A stretch of 64,000 nt of DNA. It comes from JAAXHH01 sp965225915 (GTDB lineage Bacteria; JAAXHH01). The position numbers and the translations under genes are program-made. Location of the stretch: assembly GCA_965225915.1 (NCBI GenBank), contig OZ245326.1, positions 3,100,001 to 3,164,000 on the forward strand, in the 5' to 3' direction. Of this stretch, positions 8,917 to 18,514 are shown one piece after another (within the stretch, counting starts at the first letter, position 1; every line of letters begins with the position of its first letter). The notes under the pieces are model-generated. The model worked only from the letters and a program-made list of their open reading frames with translations. It had not been told where the DNA came from and did not search any database.

Positions 8917-9735
8917 CTAGATCACTTTTTCGTCAATCAGTCGATCCACCAGGATTCTGGCCGCATCCTCGGGGCCGCCGTCGATCATTACAACATTTGC
9001 TTCCCGCAGTGGAGGAAGCTCCGACTGCCAACCGACCAGGGAGGCCGCGGCGCCCACGCTGGACGGGTCCAGTCCCAGTTCGTCACATCCCCATACGGGA
9101 ATGTTGGCCCTGGCCGCCTTGCGTATGCCGATGAGGCTGGGATACCTGGGTTCGTTGATCTCCTTTACGACAGTGATCAGGGCCGGCAGTCTGCTGGTGA
9201 CCGTTTCCCGGGCCTTTTCCAGCAATCGGACCGCGGATAGGGTCCGGTTTGAAGCGTCAAGGTTTTTGATATCCGCCACATAGGAGATGAGAGGTATACC
9301 CAGCAGGGCCGCGACCTGTACGGCCGTCGCGGCGGTGTTTCCGTCAATCGCCGTCCTGCCGCCTACGATCAGATCGAAGTCTCCGATCTTCCGGATCGCC
9401 GCGACCAGGATGTGCGCGGAAGTCAGGCAGTCGCTGTTCGCCATGACCGGATCCGATACCAGGATAGCCTCGTCCACGCCCATCGCCAGGGCGGTCTTCA
9501 ACGCGTCAGCGGCTTCGGGTGGTCCCATGCACAGGGCGGTCACCCTTCCGCCTTCCGCCTCCCTGGCCTGTATGGCGGTTTCCAGCGTGTACTCATCCCA
9601 AGGGTTGACGATACGGGGTCCTCCATCGGCGGACAGCTTGAGGCCGTCCATGGAGGCTGACAATTGGGCCGTATCGGGCGTTTGCTTCACCAGGGCAATG
9701 ATGTTCAAGTATCCATAACCTTCCGAAACGGTCAA
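8917..9735 (-). CDS. etfB: Electron transfer flavoprotein, beta subunit
   Basis: 272 residues, typical EtfB: N-terminal IALVKQTPDTAQL, the NPWDEYTLETAIQ segment and the AMP-binding region DLIVGGRTAIDGNTAATAVQVA. Its start overlaps the acyl-CoA dehydrogenase stop by four bases. Partner of EtfA; cytoplasmic electron carrier. The order dehydrogenase-etfB-etfA-membrane FeS protein describes a full electron route from an acyl-CoA to the quinone pool. Confidence 0.93.
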   Translation of the reverse strand: MTVSEGYGYLNIIALVKQTPDTAQLSASMDGLKLSADGGPRIVNPWDEYTLETAIQAREAEGGRVTALCMGPPEAADALKTALAMGVDEAILVSDPVMANSDCLTSAHILVAAIRKIGDFDLIVGGRTAIDGNTAATAVQVAALLGIPLISYVADIKNLDASNRTLSAVRLLEKARETVTSRLPALITVVKEINEPRYPSLIGIRKAARANIPVWGCDELGLDPSSVGAAASLVGWQSELPPLREANVVMIDGGPEDAARILVDRLIDEKVI

Positions 9736-10934
9736 TTCTGCCAGTAATCCGGGTCATAGGCAGGCATTTCGCAGCGGAGTGGACGGTCTATCCGGTTGCC
9801 GAACACGTAATCCGCCTGCATCAGTTGATGGATCTGTGACGTGCCCTCGTAGATCACCGCGCTCTTGCTGTTTCGCAGGTGGCGCTCGACGTCGTATTCA
9901 TCGGAGTAACCATAGGCGCCGTGTACCTGTACCGCGTCACTGGCCGTGGCGAAAGCTGACTCCGTGCAGAACCACTTGGCCATGCTCGTCTCCCGGGTGT
10001 TGCGCCTTCCCTCGTTCTTGAGCCAGCCGACCTTTCTTACCGCCAGTTCGCCCAGGTCGACGCGCTGCTTCATCTGGGCGATCAACTGTTTCACGAGCTG
10101 ATGATCGCCGATCGGTTGCCCGAAGGTTCGGCGCTGCTGGGCATACGACACCGACGCTTCAAGACAGTATTTCATGAGTCCGACGGCGCCGGCGGCAACG
10201 GTATAACGGGCATTGTCCAGGCACGACATGGCGATTTTGAATCCTTCGCCCTCTTCTCCGAGCCGGTGCGTCTCGGGTACGGGAACCTCGTCCATGTTGA
10301 TCCAGCCCGTGTTGCTGGCCCTCACCCCCATCTTACCCTTGATCGTGCCGGTAGTCAGTCCCTTCCAGCCACGTTCCAGGATAAAGGCGGTGATGCCCCG
10401 CGTGCCCTCTTCCTGTCGCGTTTTGGCAAATACGAGGAATCGGTCGGCCACGTCGGAAAGCGTGATCCACATCTTCTCGCCGCTGACCAGGTAGGTGTCG
10501 CCTTTTTTCCTGGCCCGGCTGCTCATGGCGGCCACGTCCGAACCCGCGCCGGGTTCGGTCAGTCCGAAACAGGCGATATGCTCGCCGGTGGCCAGGGGCG
10601 GCAGGAACCGATCTTTCTGTTTTTCCGTACCCCATTGAAAGATGGGCAGGGCGTGCAGCCCCAGGTGTACCGCGATCGTTTCCCTGACGGACGAGTCGGC
10701 CCACTCGAGTCCCTCCGAAAGCAGCCCCAGAGAGATGAAGTCCATGCCGGACCCGTTGTAACGAACAGGAAGGCAGATGCCCAAGAATCCCTGCGCCGCC
10801 ATTTTGGGCAGCAGATCGTGGGGGAACGTACCGTTACGGTCGTGTTCCCTGATCGTCGGAAGGATCTCGTTGCGGGCAAAGTCGTACACCATCCGCTCGA
10901 CCATTTTGTGTTCTTCGCTTAAATCGAATTCCAT
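9732..10934 (-). CDS. Acyl-CoA dehydrogenase
   Basis: 400 residues, full length for the family. FAD/substrate motifs ACFGLTEPGAGSD and EKMWIT are present, and the catalytic Glu is E363 in YEGTSQIHQ near the C-terminus, as in short/medium-chain dehydrogenases. The mid-region RTFGQPIGDHQLVK is also canonical. It oxidises an acyl-CoA to the 2-enoyl-CoA and hands electrons to the ETF encoded just downstream. First gene of the operon; a candidate promoter lies about 100 bases upstream (11036-11064). Chain-length or glutaryl/isovaleryl specificity cannot be assigned by eye. Confidence 0.92.
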   Translation of the reverse strand: MEFDLSEEHKMVERMVYDFARNEILPTIREHDRNGTFPHDLLPKMAAQGFLGICLPVRYNGSGMDFISLGLLSEGLEWADSSVRETIAVHLGLHALPIFQWGTEKQKDRFLPPLATGEHIACFGLTEPGAGSDVAAMSSRARKKGDTYLVSGEKMWITLSDVADRFLVFAKTRQEEGTRGITAFILERGWKGLTTGTIKGKMGVRASNTGWINMDEVPVPETHRLGEEGEGFKIAMSCLDNARYTVAAGAVGLMKYCLEASVSYAQQRRTFGQPIGDHQLVKQLIAQMKQRVDLGELAVRKVGWLKNEGRRNTRETSMAKWFCTESAFATASDAVQVHGAYGYSDEYDVERHLRNSKSAVIYEGTSQIHQLMQADYVFGNRIDRPLRCEMPAYDPDYWQN

Positions 10935-11035
10935 AGGGCTTTTTCACCGTTGCGAGGGTAGATGACCGGTTCATTTTCCAAGCATTCAGTGCATTGCGAA
11001 AACCGGCCGGAACGACCGGAATCCGTAGTCACCCG

Positions 11036-11064
11036 TAATTACTCGAAACCCGGTCGAATGTCAA
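11036..11064 (-). promoter_or_regulatory. Candidate promoter of the acyl-CoA dehydrogenase/ETF/oxoacid oxidoreductase operon
   Basis: On the minus strand a perfect TTGACA (plus-strand 11059-11064) is followed after 17 bases by TAATTA (11036-11041). The -35 is consensus but the -10 is poor, so confidence is moderate. It would start transcription near 11029, about 95 bases before the dehydrogenase ATG. The 292-base gap 10935-11226 holds no gene that I can see. Confidence 0.35.
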
Positions 11065-11226
11065 GGGTATACTGGTTGTCTGGGAATCGTAAAGCAATTG
11101 ACGAGGAAACCTGAATCCAACAGCTGGCCAAGGTGACGTAAAAGCCGTTAAATGGGCATCCAGTGGAAACGAATAGCAGTCTGCCACCTGCACCGGTTGC
11201 GATGACTCAGTCCGAAAGTTCCGGGC

Positions 11227-12411
11227 TCAGTTGCCAGCCACACCGGCCGCTTTGCTGAAGTCTCTGCCGGGCTTGGCCGACGGCCGTGTCACGGGGATAC
11301 CTCTCATTACCTCGAAGAACCGATCCACGTCTTTGTCCGTATTGTAGAAATGGGTGGACACGCGGGCCCTGCCCACGCCGCCGTAAGCTCCGAAGATCAG
11401 CACGTTCTGTTCTTCGAGAGCCTGCGTGACGGCATTGACATCCGAGGCGGTAAAACAGACGTTTCCGGCTCGTTCTTCCGGCGCCCTGGGCGTGATGACC
11501 TCCCAGCCCGTCTCCGTCAAACCATCCCACACCCGGCCGCTGAGCTGAAGCACGTGACGCTCAATTTCGTCAATGCCGATTCCAAGCAGGCAATCAAGGG
11601 CGTTGTCCAGGATGTATACCCCGATCCAGGTCTCGTTGCCAGGCGTGAACCTGCTGGCATCCTCCCGTGGAATGTAAGCGGAGGGATCATTCCAGTCGGG
11701 CAGGTAAGCCGGCGTGTGCCAGCCCACGAAGGGCGGATTCAGTTCGGGTACCCGTTCACGGTTCCAATATAAAATGCCTACGCCGTGTACGGACATGAGC
11801 CACTTATAGCAACTGGATACGACGAAGTCCGCGTACTGCGCTTCGATTGGAACGGCGCCCGCCGAGTGGGTGACGTCAAGACAGAGCAGGGCGTTCTTGC
11901 GGTGCACGAGATCGGATAGCTCTTTGAGCGGAAGGCGCTGGCCCGTGAAGTAACTGACATGGCTGACATTGACTACCCGGGTATTTTCATCTATCGCTTT
12001 ATCAAGATCTTCCAAGTTTATGCGCCAGTTGTTGTTTTGAACGATTTTCAGCTCCACGCCCTGGTCCTTTAGCAGGGTCCACGGAAGGACGTCCGACGGA
12101 AACTCCACGTCGGCGACCACCACGTTGTCGCCCGGTTTCCAGTCGAGGGCGTAGACCAGAAGGTTGATGGCCTCGGAGGTCGAGGTAAGGAATGCGATAT
12201 CATCCGGCTGGACGCCGAACAACCGACCGACTTTCTCCTTGCATCCCCTGGAGACCACCTCGAGACGCCTGCGTCCTTCTTCACCAAGAAGCTTGTCCTC
12301 GAAGAAACGGTGGACGGTATCCACGTGGGTTTTCAGCATGGGCGATTCACCGCCGGTGCACAGGTGGGTAATGCCCTGGGTTCCAATGAACTCGGAAGGA
12401 TCGATCAGCAT
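11227..12411 (-). CDS. Class V aminotransferase (cysteine desulfurase/isopenicillin-epimerase-like)
   Basis: 394 residues, PLP-dependent fold type I. The Schiff-base lysine is K203 in SSCYKWLMSVHG, preceded by LCLDVTHSAGAVPI (PLP-ring Asp and His) and by TSTSEAINLL in the phosphate-binding loop. The start ATG has GAGGAGA eight bases upstream. The gene stands alone on the minus strand, separated from the dehydrogenase operon by about 290 bases. Class V members act as cysteine desulfurases, selenocysteine lyases or epimerases; no conserved catalytic-loop Cys or Fe-S partner gene is evident, so the reaction stays open. Confidence 0.82.
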   Translation of the reverse strand: MLIDPSEFIGTQGITHLCTGGESPMLKTHVDTVHRFFEDKLLGEEGRRRLEVVSRGCKEKVGRLFGVQPDDIAFLTSTSEAINLLVYALDWKPGDNVVVADVEFPSDVLPWTLLKDQGVELKIVQNNNWRINLEDLDKAIDENTRVVNVSHVSYFTGQRLPLKELSDLVHRKNALLCLDVTHSAGAVPIEAQYADFVVSSCYKWLMSVHGVGILYWNRERVPELNPPFVGWHTPAYLPDWNDPSAYIPREDASRFTPGNETWIGVYILDNALDCLLGIGIDEIERHVLQLSGRVWDGLTETGWEVITPRAPEERAGNVCFTASDVNAVTQALEEQNVLIFGAYGGVGRARVSTHFYNTDKDVDRFFEVMRGIPVTRPSAKPGRDFSKAAGVAGN

Positions 12412-12797
12412 CGGTGTCTCCTCGTGAACGGAATGCGGTAGTGTTCGGTCTAAGTACCGAAAACAAGATAGAACACGGCACCACCCGTGTACAGTAAATT
12501 AACCCCCCGGGCCACCTCTACATTCAGTATCCCCTAATACCAGGATACATCGAGGATCCAGCCCAAAGTCTCGCCCTGATCTCATGATTGTTGACTGGAA
12601 CATTCAATCACTTCCCGCAAAACGAATTGGACCGATACTGATTTCGATTGGCCGCAAACCGTTACATTCTATATTGTAAACATCATGCTGATATCAAACC
12701 GCGTTGTTCAGTGTTCATATTGAGCCTGAAATGAAAAGCTCACAGCCTGTCGACTCCTATCTGTAAGTCGACTTCGGTCGCATATTGGAAGCGTCCA
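12412..12797. other. 386-base gene-free divergent region
   Basis: AT-richer than its surroundings and without a supportable ORF. It lies between two divergent genes, so it should hold both promoters. On the plus strand TTGGCC (12648-12653), 16 bases, TATATT (12670-12675) is a plausible -35/-10 pair for the amidohydrolase, leaving a leader of about 115 bases. I see no tRNA fold, repeat or terminator. Confidence 0.4.
12648..12675 (+). promoter_or_regulatory. Candidate promoter for the amidohydrolase gene
   Basis: TTGGCC at 12648-12653 and TATATT at 12670-12675 are spaced by 16 bases in an AT-rich stretch upstream of the plus-strand amidohydrolase gene. The -10 is a good match, the -35 partial. 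Confidence 0.3.
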
Positions 12798-13778
12798 TTG
12801 GTCTTTGATTTCCACACCCATTTTTACACCGCCGCATACCTCGACGAGATAGAAAACGGGGGATACCGGGCGGAACTGGTCAGGGATACCGACGGCAACC
12901 GTATGCTGAAGGTGGACGGAGACTACAGTTTGATCGCGCCGGGCCATTTCGATCCCAATGAGGTCGTAAGCCACATGGAACGGCAGGGCGTGGACCGGCA
13001 ACTGCTCAGCTTTTCCATCCCGGGGCTTCACGTCGAAGCCGCGTCCGATGGTATTCGGCTCGCCCGGGTCGTAAACGAATGCCTGGCCGAGACCGCGGCG
13101 CGCTATCCCGATCGGTTGTCGGCCCTCGCGGTCCTTCCGTTGCAGGAACCGGCAGCGGCAGCGGCGGAATTGACCCGCGCTGTGGGCGAACTGAACCTCA
13201 AGGGCGGGATGCTGTTTTCCAATATCAACGGTAAGTCCCTTGGAGACACCGACTTTCACGAACTCTATACCACCGCCTCATCCCTGGACGTTCCGCTCTT
13301 TGTACACCCCATCAGTCCGCATTCCGGAGTACAATACAAGGAATACAGACTGACACCCATCGCGGGGTTTCCATTCGACACGACGATGGCGGCTCTGCAT
13401 CTGGTTTTCAGCGGAACGCTGGCGGCCTTTCCGGATTTGAAGGTTGTACTTGGCAACCTGGGCGGCACCATCCCCTTCCTCGCGGGCCGAATCGACCAGG
13501 GCAGCCTTTCGTATCCGGAAGCCCGGGTAAATCTGGACCGGCCGCCTTCGGAATACCTCAAGAAGATGTTCTACGAAAGCGCGGGGATGCCCAACGGCGG
13601 AGCGCTTCGGCTGGCAATCGATTTCGCCGGGGTTGATCGGGTGATGTTCGGATCCGACTATCCGCAACAGATCGCCGACGTCAACCTGGGTCTGCGTATC
13701 ATAGACGAACTCGGGCTCGACGATACGGAAAAGAGGCGCATTCTCGGGATGAACGCGATGAGACTTTTGAAGGAATAG
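12798..13778 (+). CDS. Amidohydrolase family protein (ACMSD/amidohydrolase-2-like)
   Basis: 326-residue TIM-barrel metal hydrolase or decarboxylase. The N-terminal H-x-H is in VFDFHTHFY, a further His in PLFVHPISPHSG and the catalytic Asp in MFGSDYPQQ, all as in the ACMSD-like amidohydrolase group. No in-frame ATG exists between the upstream stop (12732) and the conserved start of the fold, so TTG at 12798 is the start; GGAAG six bases upstream supports it. Such enzymes decarboxylate or hydrolyse aromatic or lactone substrates. The gene stands alone about 100 bases before polA. Confidence 0.82.
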   Translation: MVFDFHTHFYTAAYLDEIENGGYRAELVRDTDGNRMLKVDGDYSLIAPGHFDPNEVVSHMERQGVDRQLLSFSIPGLHVEAASDGIRLARVVNECLAETAARYPDRLSALAVLPLQEPAAAAAELTRAVGELNLKGGMLFSNINGKSLGDTDFHELYTTASSLDVPLFVHPISPHSGVQYKEYRLTPIAGFPFDTTMAALHLVFSGTLAAFPDLKVVLGNLGGTIPFLAGRIDQGSLSYPEARVNLDRPPSEYLKKMFYESAGMPNGGALRLAIDFAGVDRVMFGSDYPQQIADVNLGLRIIDELGLDDTEKRRILGMNAMRLLKE

Positions 13779-13891
13779 AAACGATAACCGGTAAACATAA
13801 ATTGTTCCAATTCACCCGACTGACGGTATCCACGTAGTGTTCACGGGTTGGGCCCTGCTAACCGATACCGCTGGATCTGGAGATGTATTAC

Positions 13892-16654
13892 ATGACCGAA
13901 TCCCAGAAAACCCTGTTCCTGCTGGATGGCATGGCGCTGGCCTATCGGGGTCATTTCGGTTTGATCCGCAATCCGCGGATGACCTCGACGGGCATGAACG
14001 TTTCCATGGTGTTCGCCATCACCAATACCATTCTCGGTATTCTGAACAAGAACAAGCCCTCCCATATCGCCGCGGTGTTCGACACGCCCGAACCCACGCA
14101 CAGGCACAAGCAGTATTCCGAGTACAAGGCCCAGCGGGACGCTATGCCCGAAGACCTGAGCATCGCCCTGCCCTATCTGTTCCGGATGATCGAGGGGTTC
14201 AACATCCCGGTGATTCGCGTCCCTGGCTGGGAGGCCGATGACGTGATCGGCACCCTCGCAAAGCAGGCGGACGAAGCGGGGTTTACCACTTTCATGGTCA
14301 CGCCGGACAAGGATTATGGCCAGTTGGTCTCCGAACGCTCCTTCATATGCAAACCGGGCAATACAGGGGACAACTTCGAAACCATGGGCGTGGACGACGT
14401 GCTGGAGAAATGGGGGATCGAAAGCATTGACCAGGTGATCGACATGCTTGGGCTCATGGGTGACGCCAGTGACAACGTGCCCGGCGTTCCCGGCATTGGC
14501 GAGAAGACCGCGCAGAAGCTGATCGCCCAGTTCGGAAGCGTCGAGAACCTGCTGGAGAACACGGACAAGCTGAAGGGCAAGCAGCGGGAGAGAATCGAAG
14601 AGAACAGGGAGCTGGCCGTTTTGTCCAAGAACCTTGTCACAATTGAAAGGGAGGTGCCGCTCGAGGTCACCCCCGATTCGCTGAAGGTCAAGGAACGGCG
14701 CGACGATGACCTCAAGAAACTTTTTGTCGAACTGGAATTCAATACACTGGGCAAGCGGCTTTTCGGCGAAGAATTCTCCGCGGCTCCCAGGTTGACCGTT
14801 GCCGGCAGCACGGACGACCTGATTTCAAGCGACCAGTTGAAGACGATAGCGGACGTGGAGCACGATTACCGTTGCGTGGACACTCCGGAATCCCGCGGCG
14901 CGCTTATCGAAGCATTATCCCGGGCGTCTTCCTTCTGTTTCGACATGGAAACGACCAGCCTGGATCCAAAAACCTGCGATATCCTCGGTTTCGCCTTCGC
15001 GATCGAACCCCGCACGGGCTACTACGTTCCCATGCCGGATGACCGGGAGGACGTACTGCGGCTCGTCGACGAATTTCGGCCCCTGTTCGACGATAAAGGC
15101 ACGGAACTCATCGGGCACAACATCAAGTTCGATCTCTCCGTGTTGCGCTGGCATGGGTTTACGGTATCCTGCCGGATCTTCGACACCATGCTTGCGGCTT
15201 ACGTGACCGTACCCGACCTGCGCAGGACCATGGATTACCTGTCCCAGGCGCTCCTGGGATACACGCCGGTTTCCATCACCAGTCTCATCGGCGAAAAAGG
15301 CGAGGAACAGGGCACGCTCAGGGACGTACCCCTCGAAAAGGTCGTCGAGTACGCCGCGGAAGACGCCGACATCACCCTGCAACTGGCCGGGTTGCTGAGA
15401 CCCCGGATCGAGGAGATGGGCCAGGGGACCGTGTTCAACACCATCGAGTGCCCGCTGGTGCCCGCCCTCGTGGAAATGGAACACGAAGGCGTGCGGATGG
15501 ACGTGGAACAACTGAAGATTCTTTCCAGGCTGCTGGACGAGGATATTCATCGGTCCTCCGACCGAATTACCGAGCTGGCCGGGGAGCCGGTCGATTTCAA
15601 CTCCGCCAAACAGCTCGGACACATATTGTTCGACAAGCTCCAGATCGATCCCAATGCCAAGCGGACTGCCAAGACGGGCCAGTATTCCACGGCCGAAACG
15701 GTACTCCGCCGACTGGCGCCGAAGCACGAGATCGTGGAGCAGATCCTCCACTACAGGATGTGCACCAAGCTCAATTCGGTATACGTGAGCCAGCTGCCCC
15801 ATTCCGTTTTCAAGAAGACGGGGCGGGTGCATACGTCCTACGAGCAGGCCGTGATCGCCACGGGCCGCATTCAGTCCCACGGTCCCAATCTGCAGACCAT
15901 CCCGGTACGGACGGAAATGGGACGACAGATACGGAAGGCCTTCGTGCCCCGGGACGACGACTTTCTGCTGATGGCCGCCGACTATTCCCAGATCGAACTG
16001 CGCATCGCGGCCGAACTCAGCCGCGACGAAGGCATGATGACCACCTTCATACAGAAGGAGGACATCCACTCGGCGACGGCCATGAAGATCTACGACGTGG
16101 ATTTCGACGGCGTGACCGACGAGATGCGACGGCGCGCCAAGACCGTCAATTTCGGGATCATCTACGGCATCTCGGCCTTCGGCCTGGCCGAACGGCTTAA
16201 CATACCGAGGTGGCAGGCCCAGGAACTGATCGACCAGTACTTCGCGAAGTATCCCGGTACGCTCAAGTACATGGAGGAGACGGTCAAGTTCGCGGAGGAG
16301 AACGGCTTCGTCGAGACCATAACGGGACGCCGGCGGTACCTGCGGGACATCAATTCCCGCAACAAAACCACCAAGCGCGCCGAGGAGCGCGTCGCCATCA
16401 ATTCCCGTATCCAGGGTACGGCGGCCGATTTGATCAAACTGGCCATGACCAGGATACACGAAGAGTTGAAAAAGCGGGAGTGCAGAACACGGATGCTGCT
16501 GCAAGTACATGACGAACTCGTCTTCGATCTGCATAAATCGGAAGAATATACCCTGCCCGGGCTGATTGAGGAATGCATGCGGGGCGCCCTGCCCATGACC
16601 GTTCCGATCGAGGTTGAAATCGGCATAGGCGGTAACTGGCTGGAAGCGCACTAG
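13892..16654 (+). CDS. polA: DNA polymerase I
   Basis: 920 residues with all three domains: a 5'-3' nuclease (residues 1 to about 290, with GMNVSMVFAITN and VPGVPGIGEKTAQKLI), an apparently active 3'-5' exonuclease (FDMETTSLD, IGHNIKFDL, YAAEDADIT keep the DEDD acids) and a family A polymerase (DYSQIELRIAAE, RRRAKTVNFGIIYG, QVHDELVFD). Many family members have lost proofreading; here the acids are present. The ORF can begin at ATG 13883, but GGAG lies directly against it and nine bases before ATG 13892, so I choose the latter. Functions in gap filling, Okazaki maturation and repair. Confidence 0.96.
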   Translation: MTESQKTLFLLDGMALAYRGHFGLIRNPRMTSTGMNVSMVFAITNTILGILNKNKPSHIAAVFDTPEPTHRHKQYSEYKAQRDAMPEDLSIALPYLFRMIEGFNIPVIRVPGWEADDVIGTLAKQADEAGFTTFMVTPDKDYGQLVSERSFICKPGNTGDNFETMGVDDVLEKWGIESIDQVIDMLGLMGDASDNVPGVPGIGEKTAQKLIAQFGSVENLLENTDKLKGKQRERIEENRELAVLSKNLVTIEREVPLEVTPDSLKVKERRDDDLKKLFVELEFNTLGKRLFGEEFSAAPRLTVAGSTDDLISSDQLKTIADVEHDYRCVDTPESRGALIEALSRASSFCFDMETTSLDPKTCDILGFAFAIEPRTGYYVPMPDDREDVLRLVDEFRPLFDDKGTELIGHNIKFDLSVLRWHGFTVSCRIFDTMLAAYVTVPDLRRTMDYLSQALLGYTPVSITSLIGEKGEEQGTLRDVPLEKVVEYAAEDADITLQLAGLLRPRIEEMGQGTVFNTIECPLVPALVEMEHEGVRMDVEQLKILSRLLDEDIHRSSDRITELAGEPVDFNSAKQLGHILFDKLQIDPNAKRTAKTGQYSTAETVLRRLAPKHEIVEQILHYRMCTKLNSVYVSQLPHSVFKKTGRVHTSYEQAVIATGRIQSHGPNLQTIPVRTEMGRQIRKAFVPRDDDFLLMAADYSQIELRIAAELSRDEGMMTTFIQKEDIHSATAMKIYDVDFDGVTDEMRRRAKTVNFGIIYGISAFGLAERLNIPRWQAQELIDQYFAKYPGTLKYMEETVKFAEENGFVETITGRRRYLRDINSRNKTTKRAEERVAINSRIQGTAADLIKLAMTRIHEELKKRECRTRMLLQVHDELVFDLHKSEEYTLPGLIEECMRGALPMTVPIEVEIGIGGNWLEAH

Positions 16655-16723
16655 AAGACCGGCAGCCTGCAAGAACTGGAAGCACACCGGGAGGACAGCA
16701 CACTAGCGGAAAGGAAGGGTTTA

Positions 16724-18490
16724 ATGAGTTCAGAAAATGGATGGATCCGGGTCGGCTCACTGGCCGATATACCACCCGGAGAGTCCCGCGCCGTGAAGAT
16801 CAGCGAAGGGCGGAGCATCGCGCTGTTCCATGTCGATGGACGGATTCACGCCACCGACAATCAGTGTCCCCATATGGGTTTCCCGCTGACTCGCGGAGTG
16901 GTCAAGGACGGGATCCTGACCTGCGACTGGCACGGTCGCAGTTTCGATCTCGAAGGGGGCGGCTGTTTCAACTATGAATGCGATGACCTGGAGACGTTTC
17001 CCGTGGATGTCCGCGGCGACGAACTCTGGGTGCAGGCAGGGGATGCGACCTACAGACGGCGCGACCAGCACCTGCAGTTGCTCTGGGAAGGACTCCTCAG
17101 CGGGGATTCCTGGACGATTTCAAAGGCCACCGCCCTGCTTCTGTCCGGAGGCATATCGGAACACGACATCGTGCAGTTGATCCTCAGGCACCTGGGCCGG
17201 CACGTCGCTTCGGAGCGTGAAGCGGATGGCGGCGGGGAAATCGTTTCCCTGCTGATATCTGGCCTCGAAGTCGGGAGGAGATACGAGGGGGAGGACCGGT
17301 TGATGGCGCTTTCCCTTGCCGGCCGGGCAGCGTTGGGAAGAGCATCGGAAAGACTCGAGGTAATCCCGTTGCCACCTCCCGTAAGCTGGGAGCAGATCGA
17401 CGAATGGGTGCGCATGTTCTCCCGCAACATGCAGGATTTCCGGATCGAACGCTGTCTATACACGGCCTGTGAAAACAACCACGAGGACCGTATTTTCGGG
17501 CTGTTGTACCAGTGCGCCGTCGCGCCGTACTTTCTGGGCTTCGCCCGCAACGTGACCCACCTGGGGGACCTCGCCCGGGTGGTAGATACCTTCGGCTGGG
17601 ACGAATCTTCTGAACTGGTCTGCAACCTGGGCGCCAAGATGGTGGGACAGGGCCGGGACGAGCCGGAGCGGTTCCATCGGGACGCCGTACGGTTGCTCGG
17701 GGACCTGGCGCCCACGCTCGATGCACACGACTACACGACGAATACCCGTGCGGACTACGACGAGAACGCCCTCGTGGACGCGTTGCTGAGCGTAGACATT
17801 GAACGGTCATTCGAAGCAGTACACCGGTCGCTGAAGGACGGCGTGTCCTTACAACGACTGATCACGACTTTCGTCCTGCTCGCCGCCGACCGTATGGCGA
17901 GAACCCCGGTCAACGTGGATGCCGGGTGGGGACCGCTCTCCACTGAACTCAACCTGGCCGCCTCCTTAAGGCATGCCCTCGCCTATGGCGGTCCTGCCGT
18001 GGCGGCCCGGGGCCTGTTTCACGCGGCGTGGGTGATCTTCGACAACCGGTGGATCAACATCCCGGTCCGCCGACTCGACGAACCGATGCCGGTCCATCGG
18101 TCGGACGGCGTCGACGCGGCCGGCGCATCGGAAGACATTGTCCATTCCATCAAGTCCCTGAATATCCACGGCGTGGGCGACCAGGTGGTGGGATACCTGA
18201 ACAGCGGGTACGATGGCACCGACCTGTTGAAGGACGTGGGACGGGCGATACTGTGGGACGACACCAACCTGCAACTGCTGCCCACGTTGCGGGTCGCGTT
18301 CAACGAATGGGAGCTCGTCACCGGCGGAGATGCCGCCTGCGGGGCGGACCATCCTTCGAGATTCCAGCTCCTGGTGGGTCTTGTGCGGTACGCGACCGAC
18401 GTGCGATTGAACAAGAACAGCATGGCGTCCATCAACACGGCGATGCGTTTTTCAGAAGGTCGGACGACAGTCGAAGTATTCGATGAGTAA
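16724..18490 (+). CDS. Rieske [2Fe-2S] protein with long uncharacterised C-terminal domain, copy 1
   Basis: 588 residues. Residues 1-105 are a Rieske ferredoxin-like domain with both cluster-binding motifs, C48-P-H50 and C67-D-W-H70. The remaining about 480 residues look alpha-helical and match no family I know; conserved points shared with the neighbour are CAVAPYFLGF..NVTHLG, DRMARTPVN and GLFHAAW. A strong GGAAAGGAAGGG precedes the ATG. The next gene is a clear tandem paralogue. A Rieske domain alone suggests electron delivery to a redox site in the helical part or in a partner such as the nearby dioxygenase, but neither is shown. Confidence 0.8.
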   Translation: MSSENGWIRVGSLADIPPGESRAVKISEGRSIALFHVDGRIHATDNQCPHMGFPLTRGVVKDGILTCDWHGRSFDLEGGGCFNYECDDLETFPVDVRGDELWVQAGDATYRRRDQHLQLLWEGLLSGDSWTISKATALLLSGGISEHDIVQLILRHLGRHVASEREADGGGEIVSLLISGLEVGRRYEGEDRLMALSLAGRAALGRASERLEVIPLPPPVSWEQIDEWVRMFSRNMQDFRIERCLYTACENNHEDRIFGLLYQCAVAPYFLGFARNVTHLGDLARVVDTFGWDESSELVCNLGAKMVGQGRDEPERFHRDAVRLLGDLAPTLDAHDYTTNTRADYDENALVDALLSVDIERSFEAVHRSLKDGVSLQRLITTFVLLAADRMARTPVNVDAGWGPLSTELNLAASLRHALAYGGPAVAARGLFHAAWVIFDNRWINIPVRRLDEPMPVHRSDGVDAAGASEDIVHSIKSLNIHGVGDQVVGYLNSGYDGTDLLKDVGRAILWDDTNLQLLPTLRVAFNEWELVTGGDAACGADHPSRFQLLVGLVRYATDVRLNKNSMASINTAMRFSEGRTTVEVFDE

Positions 18491-18514
18491 TCGAACCCTG
18501 GAGAGGTAAGCATC

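Noticed and set aside
16640..16700. Imperfect repeat CTGGAAGC(G/A)CAC at and after the polA end
   Set aside because: Two short, imperfect copies with no regular period; weaker than the 23-bp array and not informative.
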